A stretch of DNA of 26,735 nt from a virus. This document shows, piece by piece, positions 21,707 to 26,735 of the stretch. The DNA lies in the IMG/VR virus record IMGVR_UViG_3300030107_002372, positions 16,878 through 43,612 of that record. The stretch is one strand, 5' to 3'. How positions within the stretch are numbered: the stretch's first letter is position 1; the number at the start of each line of letters is the position of its first letter. The notes beneath the pieces are model-generated. The model did no database searches. It saw only the letters and a list, made by a program, of their open reading frames with translations, and was not told the origin of the DNA. A program made the translations under genes and the position numbers.

Positions 21707-21733
21707 TCAACTACTCCTTTAAGTTATTGATAA

Positions 21734-22369
21734 TTAGCATTTTATACCACTAAAATCTTTTACTACTTCTCTGCATAATTCTTTCGGAAGAAGCCCTCTC
21801 TCATACGCATTTTTTAAACCTTGTGTTCCGGTTCGACTCCCTCTAGGAGCTCTCTCGTGATGGCAGTCGGGGTTACCATTCTTACACATCTCTCTTGGCT
21901 TCCAAGAATTGCTGTTCGTCCATATGTCAGTTGGCTTCATTCTGCTATCGCCATACTGACAAAAAGAAACAGTATGCCTGATCGGTAATTCCTGCACTAC
22001 GTCCAATTTTCTTAGCAATCCTCTTGGGTTTTCCATATACCAATATTCAGGGTTAAAGTATTCTATTATCTCTAGTGCTTTCTTAACCATTGCCAGTCCA
22101 ATATAGGCTTGAGATGTTTTGGGTATGTATGCTCGATGACCACCTTTCCAGTGATGTCCAATTGATGCAACGCTAAAGGTTGTGCAGGGCGGTGAGGCCC
22201 ATACCACATCGGGCTTAAAGGGTATCTTCTTGGGAGCGATAAACAAGATATTGGTCTCCAGCGTGATATCCTTACCACCTACGATGTCTATGGTATAGAC
22301 CTCATGCCCATATTCTTTAGCCACCTTTGAGAAGGTGCAAGAGCCTGCAAATAATTCTAAAACTTTAAT
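21734..22369 (-). CDS. Short C5-cytosine DNA methyltransferase-like protein, ATT start
   Basis: 211 aa when begun at ATT. Motifs: I, KVLELFAGSCTFSKVA (SAM binding); IV, W-A-S-P-P-C62 with the catalytic Cys; VI, Y-M-E113-N-P; then Q-Y-G-x-S-R-M-K-P-T-D-I-W-T and A-P-R-G-S-R-T-G-T-Q-G, typical of the compact phage version. An ATG for the expected start (M-K-V-L-E) is absent: the codon is ATT at 22367-22369, with AGGAG six bases upstream, and a stop lies two codons before. The first standard start, GTG at 22324, would remove motif I. The family methylates cytosine in DNA, often protecting phage DNA from host restriction. The target domain is short, so specificity is unknown. It follows the 55-aa gene immediately. 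Confidence 0.7.
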   Translation of the reverse strand: MKVLELFAGSCTFSKVAKEYGHEVYTIDIVGGKDITLETNILFIAPKKIPFKPDVVWASPPCTTFSVASIGHHWKGGHRAYIPKTSQAYIGLAMVKKALEIIEYFNPEYWYMENPRGLLRKLDVVQELPIRHTVSFCQYGDSRMKPTDIWTNSNSWKPREMCKNGNPDCHHERAPRGSRTGTQGLKNAYERGLLPKELCREVVKDFSGIKC

Positions 22370-22372
22370 TCC

Positions 22373-22540
22373 CTACTCCTCTTCTTCTGTCGTTTCATCA
22401 GGGTCAACATCAATCTCCAAATATTTTTCATCATCCATAACGTAATTAATTGCATCTTCTTTCAAGATAGACTTGGCTTCCTCAACTGAGTCAGCTTCTA
22501 CAAATCCACTAGCCGTGATTGTCCAATGGTATTCTTTCAT
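22373..22540 (-). CDS. 55-aa acidic protein, coupled to the methyltransferase
   Basis: Reads MKEYHWTITASGFVEADSVE then EAKSILKEDAINYV, ending D-E-T-T-E-E-E-E. The beta-strand plus 'V-E-A-D-S-V-E-E-A-K' layout resembles the common small phage fold seen in many strand-helix proteins of unknown role. It has GGAG upstream of the ATG. The codons for the Glu run at its end form the ribosome site of the next gene, and its TAG stop is three bases before that gene's ATT. Confidence 0.55.
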   Translation of the reverse strand: MKEYHWTITASGFVEADSVEEAKSILKEDAINYVMDDEKYLEIDVDPDETTEEEE

Positions 22541-22560
22541 TAGTTGCTCCTTTGTTTATA

Positions 22561-22580
22561 GGGGCGGGTTGCCCCGCCCC
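22561..22580. terminator. GC-rich hairpin between minus-strand genes
   Basis: Perfect 8-bp inverted repeat GGGGCGGG / CCCGCCCC with a four-base loop, eight bases past the stop of the 86-aa gene. Neither side is followed by a true T run (plus: AGTTTAGTTT; minus: TATAAACAAA). It could be a weak terminator, an RNA-stability hairpin or a processing site between two genes. Confidence 0.45.
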
Positions 22581-22588
22581 AGTTTAGT

Positions 22589-22849
22589 TTACGCTACTTC
22601 TTCTTCTAAGGGATAAGTTTCATACTCATCGAGTTTCTCAAGGATGTCTCGAACTAAACCCCATACCCCCGCAAACCTCATGATTCTTTTATGCTCATCG
22701 TATAACCTACCTTGATTGCAATCCCAGTTATATCTATTCACAAGCTTTAAAACGTCTAACATTTCAGGTGCAAACTTTATTAGCTTAGCGTTGCTATCTA
22801 ATTCATTCTTTCCTTCGGTTGTATTGTTAGTAATAGTTTGATTTTTCAT
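22589..22849 (-). CDS. 86-aa hypothetical protein
   Basis: Has a strong GGGAG site and its own candidate promoter upstream. A polar start (MKNQTITNNTTEGKNELDSN) is followed by a helical domain (LIKFAPEMLDVLKLVNRYNW, W-G-L-V-R-D-I-L-E-K-L-D-E-Y) and an acidic end. The pattern A-P-E-M-L-D-V-L-K is like small phage helical proteins with 'APELLEAL', none of known function. It lies between the candidate promoter and the GC-rich hairpin, so it may be a single transcription unit. Confidence 0.5.
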   Translation of the reverse strand: MKNQTITNNTTEGKNELDSNAKLIKFAPEMLDVLKLVNRYNWDCNQGRLYDEHKRIMRFAGVWGLVRDILEKLDEYETYPLEEEVA

Positions 22850-22866
22850 TTTAACTCCCTTTTTTG

Positions 22867-22899
22867 TGGCACTTTTTTTGTGTGCCGTTTCCCATTATA
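22867..22899 (-). promoter_or_regulatory. Candidate promoter -10 box and leader hairpin
   Basis: On the minus strand a perfect TATAAT (22899-22894) is followed by a leader that contains GGCAC / GTGCC with a nine-base A-rich loop, then GGGAG and the ATG of the 86-aa gene. No good -35 box is at the normal distance. The intergenic position supports a promoter; the hairpin may shield or expose the ribosome site. Confidence 0.4.
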
Positions 22900-22925
22900 C
22901 GCTCTAAGTTTCAAAAAGTTCCATA

Positions 22926-23210
22926 TTAATTTTTTTGAGGAGATATAAAATATCTGTAAGTTCGTTTGTTAAATTGATTCTTTTGTACAAATTCCCTGAT
23001 CTCTATAACCTGATCATGTTCTCCAACAAAGACCATTCTTATATAATCTAAAACATCTTTTCCAAGTCTTTGTCCTTTTTTCCATCGTAAAACTCTATTC
23101 TCTCCCCAGTAATCATATTCACAATCCCATATCCTTGCCCCACAAATACCTAATAACAGCAATATTTTAGCTTCTACGGGGTTTTTATGCTTATAACTAT
23201 ACTTAACCAT
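22926..23210 (-). CDS. 94-aa hypothetical protein
   Basis: Basic protein with a GGGGAG site. Its sequence (HKNPVEAKILLLLGICGARI, then VLRWKKGQRLGKDVLDYIRM and FISPQKN) has one short hydrophobic patch, too short and polar-flanked to be a confident membrane helix. It starts three bases after the stop of the zinc-ribbon gene. It is not recognised. Confidence 0.5.
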   Translation of the reverse strand: MVKYSYKHKNPVEAKILLLLGICGARIWDCEYDYWGENRVLRWKKGQRLGKDVLDYIRMVFVGEHDQVIEIREFVQKNQFNKRTYRYFISPQKN

Positions 23211-23213
23211 ACC

Positions 23214-23507
23214 TTACTCCCCTTCTTGATTAAAATGATACACTTCTACATGAGTGTTGCAGTCGTAGTTAGAACAAGAAAAATTGGATGCGATACCTTC
23301 CTTGTCCTCTTCTAGCATGACTTCCTGTATGTCGTGGTCTCCACCCCATATTAATTCACAATCACAATGCCAACATCTAAATCTATGTAGGTCATTCGGA
23401 TCCTGAGAATCAATTATATTCTGTAATCGTCTTATCTTTTCCTCTCGCCTTTCCACCATTTGTTCGTATCGAAGTACTTCCAACTGCAACTCCATGTATT
23501 GTTTCAC
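23214..23507 (-). CDS. Coiled-coil zinc-ribbon protein, GTG start
   Basis: 97 aa. The N-terminal 35 residues form a charged coiled coil (LEVLRYEQMVERREEKIRRL). C45-W-H-C48 and C78-x4-C83 then form a zinc-ribbon-like pair, with C50 extra. The GTG start overlaps the previous stop (GTGA) and has GGAGG upstream. Proteins of this design occur in phages as small regulators or structural adapters; no function can be named. Confidence 0.6.
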   Translation of the reverse strand: MKQYMELQLEVLRYEQMVERREEKIRRLQNIIDSQDPNDLHRFRCWHCDCELIWGGDHDIQEVMLEEDKEGIASNFSCSNYDCNTHVEVYHFNQEGE

Positions 23508-23626
23508 TTACCCCTCCAGTCCTGTATTGTATATACTACCAAACAGACAATAAATAATACCATAGTTAGCGTCATCAGGCTCATAGAAAAAATAAATAAA
23601 TTCACTACCCATTCCCATACGTCCAT
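23504..23626 (-). CDS. 40-aa single-TM protein
   Basis: Reads MDVWEWVVNLFIFSMSLMTL then a continuing hydrophobic run (TMVLFIVCLVVYTIQ) and a basic tip (DWRGK). It is essentially one long membrane helix. GGAGG stands ten bases before the ATG, and the stop overlaps the next gene's GTG. Position in the early-type block suggests an inner-membrane effector such as those that alter host physiology or exclude other phages; this is speculation. Confidence 0.5.
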   Translation of the reverse strand: MDVWEWVVNLFIFSMSLMTLTMVLFIVCLVVYTIQDWRGK

Positions 23627-23631
23627 TACTA

Positions 23632-23871
23632 TCATCCCTCCTCCTCGTGTGTTTCGATCATATCCTGTATCTCCTCATTATTATCAGACATGATATAAAG
23701 GGAGTTTGTTATAATTCGTTGTGATCTTTCTATCTTTCTTAAATGGACTCTCATTTTTACATTGGTGTAGATAAAGGTGATACAAGTAAATGCAAACACA
23801 ACCATCATTAGCCACCAAGCATTTGTTTCGTCCATAGTAAACAATTCCCAAGTGTAATACATTAATTCCAT
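23632..23871 (-). CDS. 79-aa single-TM protein
   Basis: A short N-terminus is followed by a membrane helix (about residues 19-37, WWLMMVVFAFTCITFIYTN), a basic stretch (KMRVHLRKIERSQR) and an acidic helix. The positive charges after the helix predict N-out and C-in. GGAG stands eight bases before the ATG. It lies beside another small membrane gene, suggesting a membrane-directed pair. Confidence 0.5.
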   Translation of the reverse strand: MELMYYTWELFTMDETNAWWLMMVVFAFTCITFIYTNVKMRVHLRKIERSQRIITNSLYIMSDNNEEIQDMIETHEEEG

Positions 23872-23893
23872 AGCACACTCTCCTTATTGTTAT

Positions 23894-24070
23894 TCATTGT
23901 TCCACCTGCCTTGCTCTTTTGCATAAAAAAGCCTCTACTATCCTTGTCATCAGTTCAGGGTTAATCTTATGCTCTCCCATGAGATGTTCTGCTTCCCTAT
24001 CCATTGCCTCATCCAGATCTGGAAACAATAGATCACACAACTCATCAAATAGTATGTCATTTTCATTCAT
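23894..24070 (-). CDS. 58-aa acidic helical protein
   Basis: Reads MNENDILFDELCDLLFPDLD, then MDREAEHLMGEHK and VEAFLCKRARQVEQ. It starts in an ATGA overlap with the 37-aa gene before it, behind AAGGAA. The pattern of acidic residues and Leu suggests a small helical bundle. No family is recognised. Confidence 0.5.
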   Translation of the reverse strand: MNENDILFDELCDLLFPDLDEAMDREAEHLMGEHKINPELMTRIVEAFLCKRARQVEQ

Positions 24071-24180
24071 TTCCTTGCTCTCCTCTTGTATTTTCTTTTT
24101 TTTCTAGGTTTTACAGGACTTGGTTTATCTCCAAGAATCACTCTTGTTACCAATTCCATTGATTGTATGAACTTTTTCAT
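24067..24180 (-). CDS. 37-aa basic peptide
   Basis: Reads MKKFIQSMELVTRVILGDKP then S-P-V-K-P-R and a polybasic tail (KKRKYKRRARK). The start overlaps the previous gene's stop (ATGA), its end overlaps the next gene (ATGA), and GGAGAGGAC precedes it. The basic tail suggests nucleic-acid binding. It is kept because of the precise overlaps on both sides. Confidence 0.42.
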   Translation of the reverse strand: MKKFIQSMELVTRVILGDKPSPVKPRKKRKYKRRARK

Positions 24181-24506
24181 TTGTCCTCTCCTTTTGGTTT
24201 ATAAGTTCTTATCATACACACTAACAATAAAAGATAATTAATAATGTCCATTATCCGGCCTTCTATGCTTTCAGAATATTCCTTACCATCTTTAAAATAG
24301 TTAAAAACACTGCTTGTATGCTTCAGTAAATATACTGACAGCACCTTCATTGGTGACAGTCCTAATGTTTTTGCTATATTCTCGAAGTTCCATAAAACAT
24401 TTGAGTTGTGATGTCCTTCTGTATACTCAATACGTTTGTCGTCTGAAAGCTTGAGAGTTTTCCTGAGAAAATCCTCCCTCATAAATTGATATTCTTTTGC
24501 GTTCAT
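24177..24506 (-). CDS. DUF1599-like (nucleotide-modification-associated) protein
   Basis: 109 aa from MNAKEYQF, which follows the upstream stop by one base; an in-frame ATG 12 codons earlier would overlap that gene. Features: R-I-E-Y-T-E-G, N-S-N-V-L-W-N-F-E-N-I-A-K, then Y-L-L-K-H-T-S-S-V and S-I-E-G-R-I-M-D-I-I-N-Y-L-L-L-L. An N-F-x-N-I-A helix, a K-H helix and a final R-x-x-D-x-x-N-Y-x-L-L helix make a pattern like the DUF1599 proteins linked to phage nucleotide metabolism or DNA modification. The match is by eye, and the activity is unproven for the family. Confidence 0.45.
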   Translation of the reverse strand: MNAKEYQFMREDFLRKTLKLSDDKRIEYTEGHHNSNVLWNFENIAKTLGLSPMKVLSVYLLKHTSSVFNYFKDGKEYSESIEGRIMDIINYLLLLVCMIRTYKPKGEDK

Positions 24507-24507
24507 T

Positions 24508-24648
24508 TTACTGTTCTCTTTTTTTTTCATTGGATACGGCATCAGCTTTCTCCTTCTTTTTTTTAATAAATCTTATGTGCGCTTTCTTCAAAAACTTTTC
24601 AGCACCTTCGTACCCAAGTTCGGTTACTAACGATTTCATCTTTCCCAT
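24508..24648 (-). CDS. 46-aa basic protein
   Basis: Reads MGKMKSLVTELGYEGAEKFL then a polybasic stretch (KKAHIRFIKKKKEKA). GGGAG stands just upstream of this ATG. A longer in-frame version from 24729 would overlap the lipoprotein gene by 70 bases and has no ribosome site, so it is rejected. It is probably a small nucleic-acid- or membrane-associated protein of unknown role. Confidence 0.45.
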   Translation of the reverse strand: MGKMKSLVTELGYEGAEKFLKKAHIRFIKKKKEKADAVSNEKKREQ

Positions 24649-24659
24649 AATAACTCCCT

Positions 24660-24881
24660 TTATTTGTTTAATGCACCAACTATGAATATAGTTCCATGTT
24701 TTGTGCTTACCATACGAACTTTTTCCCATCTATAATGCGATTTGCAATACAGATGAAAGGTTTCATTCATAGAATAGATCTGCTTGTTGTAATCATGTAC
24801 ATATTTGTCTCTATCCATTATTTTGTACGATGGTAGGCTTACGCTACAGCCCACAAACATCAACATTAATAAGTATCTCAC
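24660..24881 (-). CDS. Small predicted lipoprotein, GTG start
   Basis: 73 aa. The N-terminus MRYLLMLMFVGC12-S has a short hydrophobic core and a Gly-Cys lipobox, so it is probably lipidated at C12. The mature part is charged and Tyr-rich (DRDKYVHDYNKQIYSMNETF). The GTG overlaps the upstream stop (GTGA) and GGAGG is six bases away. An envelope lipoprotein outside the lysis cassette, in early-type genes, recalls superinfection-blocking lipoproteins of other phages, which is only analogy. Confidence 0.5.
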   Translation of the reverse strand: MRYLLMLMFVGCSVSLPSYKIMDRDKYVHDYNKQIYSMNETFHLYCKSHYRWEKVRMVSTKHGTIFIVGALNK

Positions 24882-25099
24882 TTGTGACCTCCTGCCAATT
24901 CATTTATCTTAGATTCTGCAATTAGAAACATCTCATTCGTATCATACATCTTGTTTCCTTTTTTGTCGATATATGAAAGGATCGGAACTGAGATCGTATC
25001 TTTACGCACAGTCCTAAGCTCCTCTCTTAGTGCCTTTATCTTATCATTCAACTCTTTTTCTCTAAGCGTGACCAATTCTAATCCTATGTCTTTATTCAT
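24878..25099 (-). CDS. 73-aa coiled-coil hypothetical protein
   Basis: A coiled coil over residues 6-35 (LGLELV-type start, then LREKELNDKIKALREELRTV) is followed by a short beta part (VPILSYIDKKGNKMYD) and a helix. The ribosome site is weak (AAACAAG). The stop overlaps the lipoprotein gene's start. No family is recognised. Confidence 0.48.
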   Translation of the reverse strand: MNKDIGLELVTLREKELNDKIKALREELRTVRKDTISVPILSYIDKKGNKMYDTNEMFLIAESKINELAGGHK

Positions 25100-25104
25100 C
25101 TTGT

Positions 25105-25269
25105 TTATTTATCTTTTTTTAGTTCTTTCCAAGTATCAGCAATATCATCGTAAAGGATTCTTGGTGTGTATTGTTTGTCGTCAAAAATACTATTGGCAAT
25201 TTCTATCAGTAAATCTTTTGGGTCTTCACATCCAAGCCAATACTCAAGCATTTCTTTATTGATTTTCAT
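25105..25269 (-). CDS. 54-aa hypothetical protein
   Basis: Reads MKINKEMLEYWLGCEDPKDL, then LIEIANSIFDDKQYTPRILY and D-D-I-A-D-T-W-K-E-L. GAGG stands eight bases before the ATG. The composition is protein-like and well structured (acidic, helical), unlike a chance frame. It sits between the coiled-coil gene and the HNH gene. The function is unknown. Confidence 0.5.
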   Translation of the reverse strand: MKINKEMLEYWLGCEDPKDLLIEIANSIFDDKQYTPRILYDDIADTWKELKKDK

Positions 25270-25280
25270 TATAAGCCTCA

Positions 25281-25700
25281 TTAATAGTTTTGATGTCCAT
25301 GTAATTCCATGTGGCAGTTAGCACAAAGGACAATACACTTCTTGATCTCGTTAAATATTTTCTTGAGTCCAAACCCATCCCTAACCATGTTGCCCACGTT
25401 GGCTTCTTTTGTATGGTCGTGATGATGAAATTGTAATGCCCAAGTAGAAAACTTTTTACCTCTTGATCTCTGAGAGTAACCACAACTTACACAACTCAGT
25501 TCTTCTTTGTACTCTCTCACCTTTCTAGCCTTCTCCATTCTTCCGTTAGGTGTTTTCTTTTTATGATCCCAATAGCATCCATGTTTTGTACAATAGTATC
25601 TTCTGTATGGATTACCCGACTTGTCAAACATACCCGTCTTAGCAAACTCTGATAAATCCATACTGGAATTACATCCTTTACACGTTCTTGTTTCTGTCAT
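25281..25700 (-). CDS. HNH endonuclease, second copy type
   Basis: 139 aa. The N-terminal zinc site is C7-K-G-C10 and C37-x4-C42; the core is C70-V-S-C73-G-Y-S, L-Q-F-H92-H93-H94-D95, and C126-A-N128-C129-H130-M-E-L-H134. It belongs to the same broad HNH class as the protein at 21182-21706 but is clearly diverged. It is probably a free-standing homing endonuclease. The start overlaps the stop of a 30-aa frame (ATGA), and it has no ribosome site of its own, so it is probably translated by coupling. Confidence 0.85.
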   Translation of the reverse strand: MTETRTCKGCNSSMDLSEFAKTGMFDKSGNPYRRYYCTKHGCYWDHKKKTPNGRMEKARKVREYKEELSCVSCGYSQRSRGKKFSTWALQFHHHDHTKEANVGNMVRDGFGLKKIFNEIKKCIVLCANCHMELHGHQNY

Positions 25701-25789
25701 TCACACAAACTTTGAAAATTCTCACGAGCCACAGAAAGCGCATCACTCTCAGAATTGGCGTAGACTATGGTTCTTATTATCATGTGCAT
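25697..25789 (-). CDS. 30-aa peptide, possible N-terminal remnant of a larger gene
   Basis: Reads MHMIIRTIVYANSESDALSV and A-R-E-N-F-Q-S-L-C-E, with an AAGGAG site nine bases before ATG. A strand followed by 'A-x-S-E-S-D-A-L-x-x-A-R-E-N-F' looks like the beginning of a longer strand-helix phage protein, cut off where the HNH gene begins. It may be a truncated gene or a functional leader for the HNH gene. Confidence 0.4.
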   Translation of the reverse strand: MHMIIRTIVYANSESDALSVARENFQSLCE

Positions 25790-25821
25790 TTTATTTGCTC
25801 CTTTTTTGTTTCTTGTCGTTT

Positions 25822-26013
25822 TTATTGGCTTGTTAATAGTCTCACTTCGCCCTCTATCTCATAACCACTAGATCCCGTTTCGCTCTCTTCTACGTTTTGC
25901 ACCCAATGGTTATAAAAATCTCCGGAACTATCTTCAATATCTGCAACTACTACCGGCAAATCTTTATTTTTAATTTGTTCTAGTTTTTTAATTAGTTCTT
26001 TTACTTTCAACAC
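25822..26013 (-). CDS. 63-aa conserved-looking phage protein
   Basis: Starts MLKVKELIKKLEQIKNKDLP followed by V-V-V-A-D and G-S-S-G-Y-E-I-E-G-E-V-R-L-L. The layout resembles short phage proteins beginning 'M-x-V-x-E-L-I-x-x-L', followed by P-V. The first codon is GTG, and an adjacent TTG fits a TTGA overlap with the previous stop; GGAG lies five to eight bases upstream of these. The function is unknown. Confidence 0.5.
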   Translation of the reverse strand: MLKVKELIKKLEQIKNKDLPVVVADIEDSSGDFYNHWVQNVEESETGSSGYEIEGEVRLLTSQ

Positions 26014-26192
26014 CTACTCCTTTTATTTAGTTTTTTACACAATTCTTTTGCTTCTTGTAAGTCTGTAAAATCGTATGACATTGTTCTTTCGTTCTTGTTA
26101 TCTGTGCCATCATAAGGCTCACCATCAGACACTTGATATTCTTTCTGCTTTCCATCTTCTGTTAAACCTTCTACTATTATCCACTTCTGCAT
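26007..26192 (-). CDS. 61-aa hypothetical protein
   Basis: Reads MQKWIIVEGLTEDGKQKEYQ, then a polar middle and FTDLQEAKELCKKLNKRSRC. A strand followed by a C-terminal 'L-Q-E-A-K-E-L-C-K-K-L-N' helix is a layout often seen in small phage proteins. It starts one base inside the stop of the previous gene. The function is unknown. Confidence 0.5.
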   Translation of the reverse strand: MQKWIIVEGLTEDGKQKEYQVSDGEPYDGTDNKNERTMSYDFTDLQEAKELCKKLNKRSRC

Positions 26193-26389
26193 TATTCTTC
26201 CTCCATTATAAATTTCTTAACATAATCTAAAGTCATGTACCTATCTTTAGATTTATTTAAAAATACTGGTTCGTCTAGTTTGTCAAATCCTCCTTTGTAA
26301 CATATTGAATCAATCGTTATAATATCTTTAGGTTGTCCATCTCCATAGTCTTGATCCCATAAAACTTTTTTTCCTATGTATTCTTTCAT
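26192..26389 (-). CDS. 65-aa hypothetical protein
   Basis: Reads MKEYIGKKVLWDQDYGDGQP, then DIITIDSICYKGG and VFLNKSKDRYMTLDYVKKFI. It looks like a small beta-barrel of about five strands. It abuts the previous gene (one-base overlap) and begins behind GGAAGA. No family is recognised. Confidence 0.5.
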   Translation of the reverse strand: MKEYIGKKVLWDQDYGDGQPKDIITIDSICYKGGFDKLDEPVFLNKSKDRYMTLDYVKKFIMEEE

Positions 26390-26703
26390 TACTCTTCCTC
26401 CTCATCATGTTCTTTTATTGCATCTTGTCGTTCCTCCCAAAGATGAAAAGCCACCTCATAGAAATTGACTTCCTTTATGGAACTATTAACAATATCTGAA
26501 ATAAAACCTGATATTATTTTGCACTCACTAGCCATATCTTCTGCCCATTCTTCTAGCTTTTTACTGAGTTCGTATGGATTCTCAGAATCAAATGCAAGTT
26601 CTAAAGCTACGCTATGATCTGACTCCTTGTTTGTGATCCACAAATTAAAGTTCCAAGTCTCATAATTTGTCCATCCGTTGTATTTATTACTACTCATTGT
26701 CAT
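26389..26703 (-). CDS. Conserved phage protein, GWTNYETWN family
   Basis: 104 aa. The N-terminal signature Y-N-G-W-T-N-Y-E-T-W-N-F-N-L-W-I-T-N is shared by many small phage and plasmid proteins (DUF7249-like as I recall), usually among early genes; the activity is unknown. The rest is helical and acidic, ending in an E/D run. A second Met at 26697 sits at better spacing from the AAGGGGG ribosome site and may be the true start. It is the first minus-strand gene visible here, with a -10 box just upstream. Confidence 0.6.
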   Translation of the reverse strand: MTMSSNKYNGWTNYETWNFNLWITNKESDHSVALELAFDSENPYELSKKLEEWAEDMASECKIISGFISDIVNSSIKEVNFYEVAFHLWEERQDAIKEHDEEEE

Positions 26704-26726
26704 AACCCCCTTGTTTTTTGTCTTCC

Positions 26727-26732
26727 ATTATA
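26727..26732 (-). promoter_or_regulatory. Candidate -10 box upstream of the minus-strand cluster
   Basis: TATAAT followed by GGAAGAC and then AAGGGGG and the ATG, read on the minus strand. Any -35 box lies beyond the window edge, so this is only a candidate. A similar TATAATGGGAA stands upstream of the 86-aa gene. Confidence 0.35.
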
Positions 26733-26735
26733 AAT

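Noticed and set aside
23684-23878. 64-aa minus-strand frame overlapping the 79-aa membrane protein.
   Set aside because: The ribosome site and the charge/hydrophobic pattern fit the 79-aa frame; this frame contains the antisense-like Cys/His mixture of a shadow.
24508-24729. 73-aa version of the basic protein starting at 24729.
   Set aside because: It would overlap the lipoprotein gene by 70 bases; a good GGGAG site precedes the internal ATG at 24648.
25256-25483. 75-aa minus-strand frame inside the second HNH gene.
   Set aside because: It overlaps the HNH catalytic region in another frame and has no ribosome site.

Overview
This window looks like part of the genome of an uncultured, tailed double-stranded DNA phage, most likely marine and podovirus-like. 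The evidence is a plus-strand block of virion genes: a tail fibre with a Peptidase_S74 chaperone, a tail-nozzle-like protein, and three consecutive large proteins in the position and size order of DNA-ejection (internal virion) proteins. A three-helix holin related to the gene-transfer-agent type also lies in this block. Facing it is a minus-strand block of densely packed small early-type genes rich in nucleases. The DNA is visibly AT-rich, so the few GC-rich hairpins stand out. No integrase, rRNA, convincing tRNA or CRISPR array is visible. The holin type is common in phages of alphaproteobacteria, but the host cannot be fixed from this window.

Plus strand, 1 to 16814. The window opens inside a tail-fibre gene whose 5' end is missing. 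Several small genes follow, including a DUF6447-like one and a possible decoration protein. From about 3.4 to 5.4 kb there is a run of very small, overlapping genes, most encoding one membrane helix plus a coiled coil. A GTA-type holin closes this lysis/membrane cassette; no endolysin is recognisable. Next come two adjacent ORFs (5856-6338 and 6341-9163) that together look like one tail-nozzle protein, a beta-rich structural protein, and three presumed ejection proteins of 433, 544 and 1326 aa. The two blocks meet tail to tail with an 11-nt overlap.

Minus strand, 26735 down to 16804. Genes are read right to left in polycistronic order with many ATGA/GTGA overlaps. The right part (about 26.7 to 22.5 kb) holds small unknown proteins, small membrane proteins, a zinc-ribbon protein, a lipoprotein and an HNH endonuclease. 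The middle holds a short C5-cytosine methyltransferase-like protein, whose motif I is in frame only if it starts at an ATT codon, and a second HNH endonuclease. The left part holds a recombination/nuclease module: a Cas4-like Fe-S exonuclease, a conserved phage protein, a possible ssDNA-binding protein, two further PD-(D/E)XK-fold proteins (one apparently lacking its catalytic Glu) and a zinc-ribbon protein. A 78-nt structured intergenic element precedes the Cas4-like gene. It has a terminator-like end and a possible competing pairing, and is one of the most unusual signals here.

Genes of 30 to 58 aa that are easily missed were read directly from the sequence and are included. Functions rest on motif recognition by eye; no database search was run.
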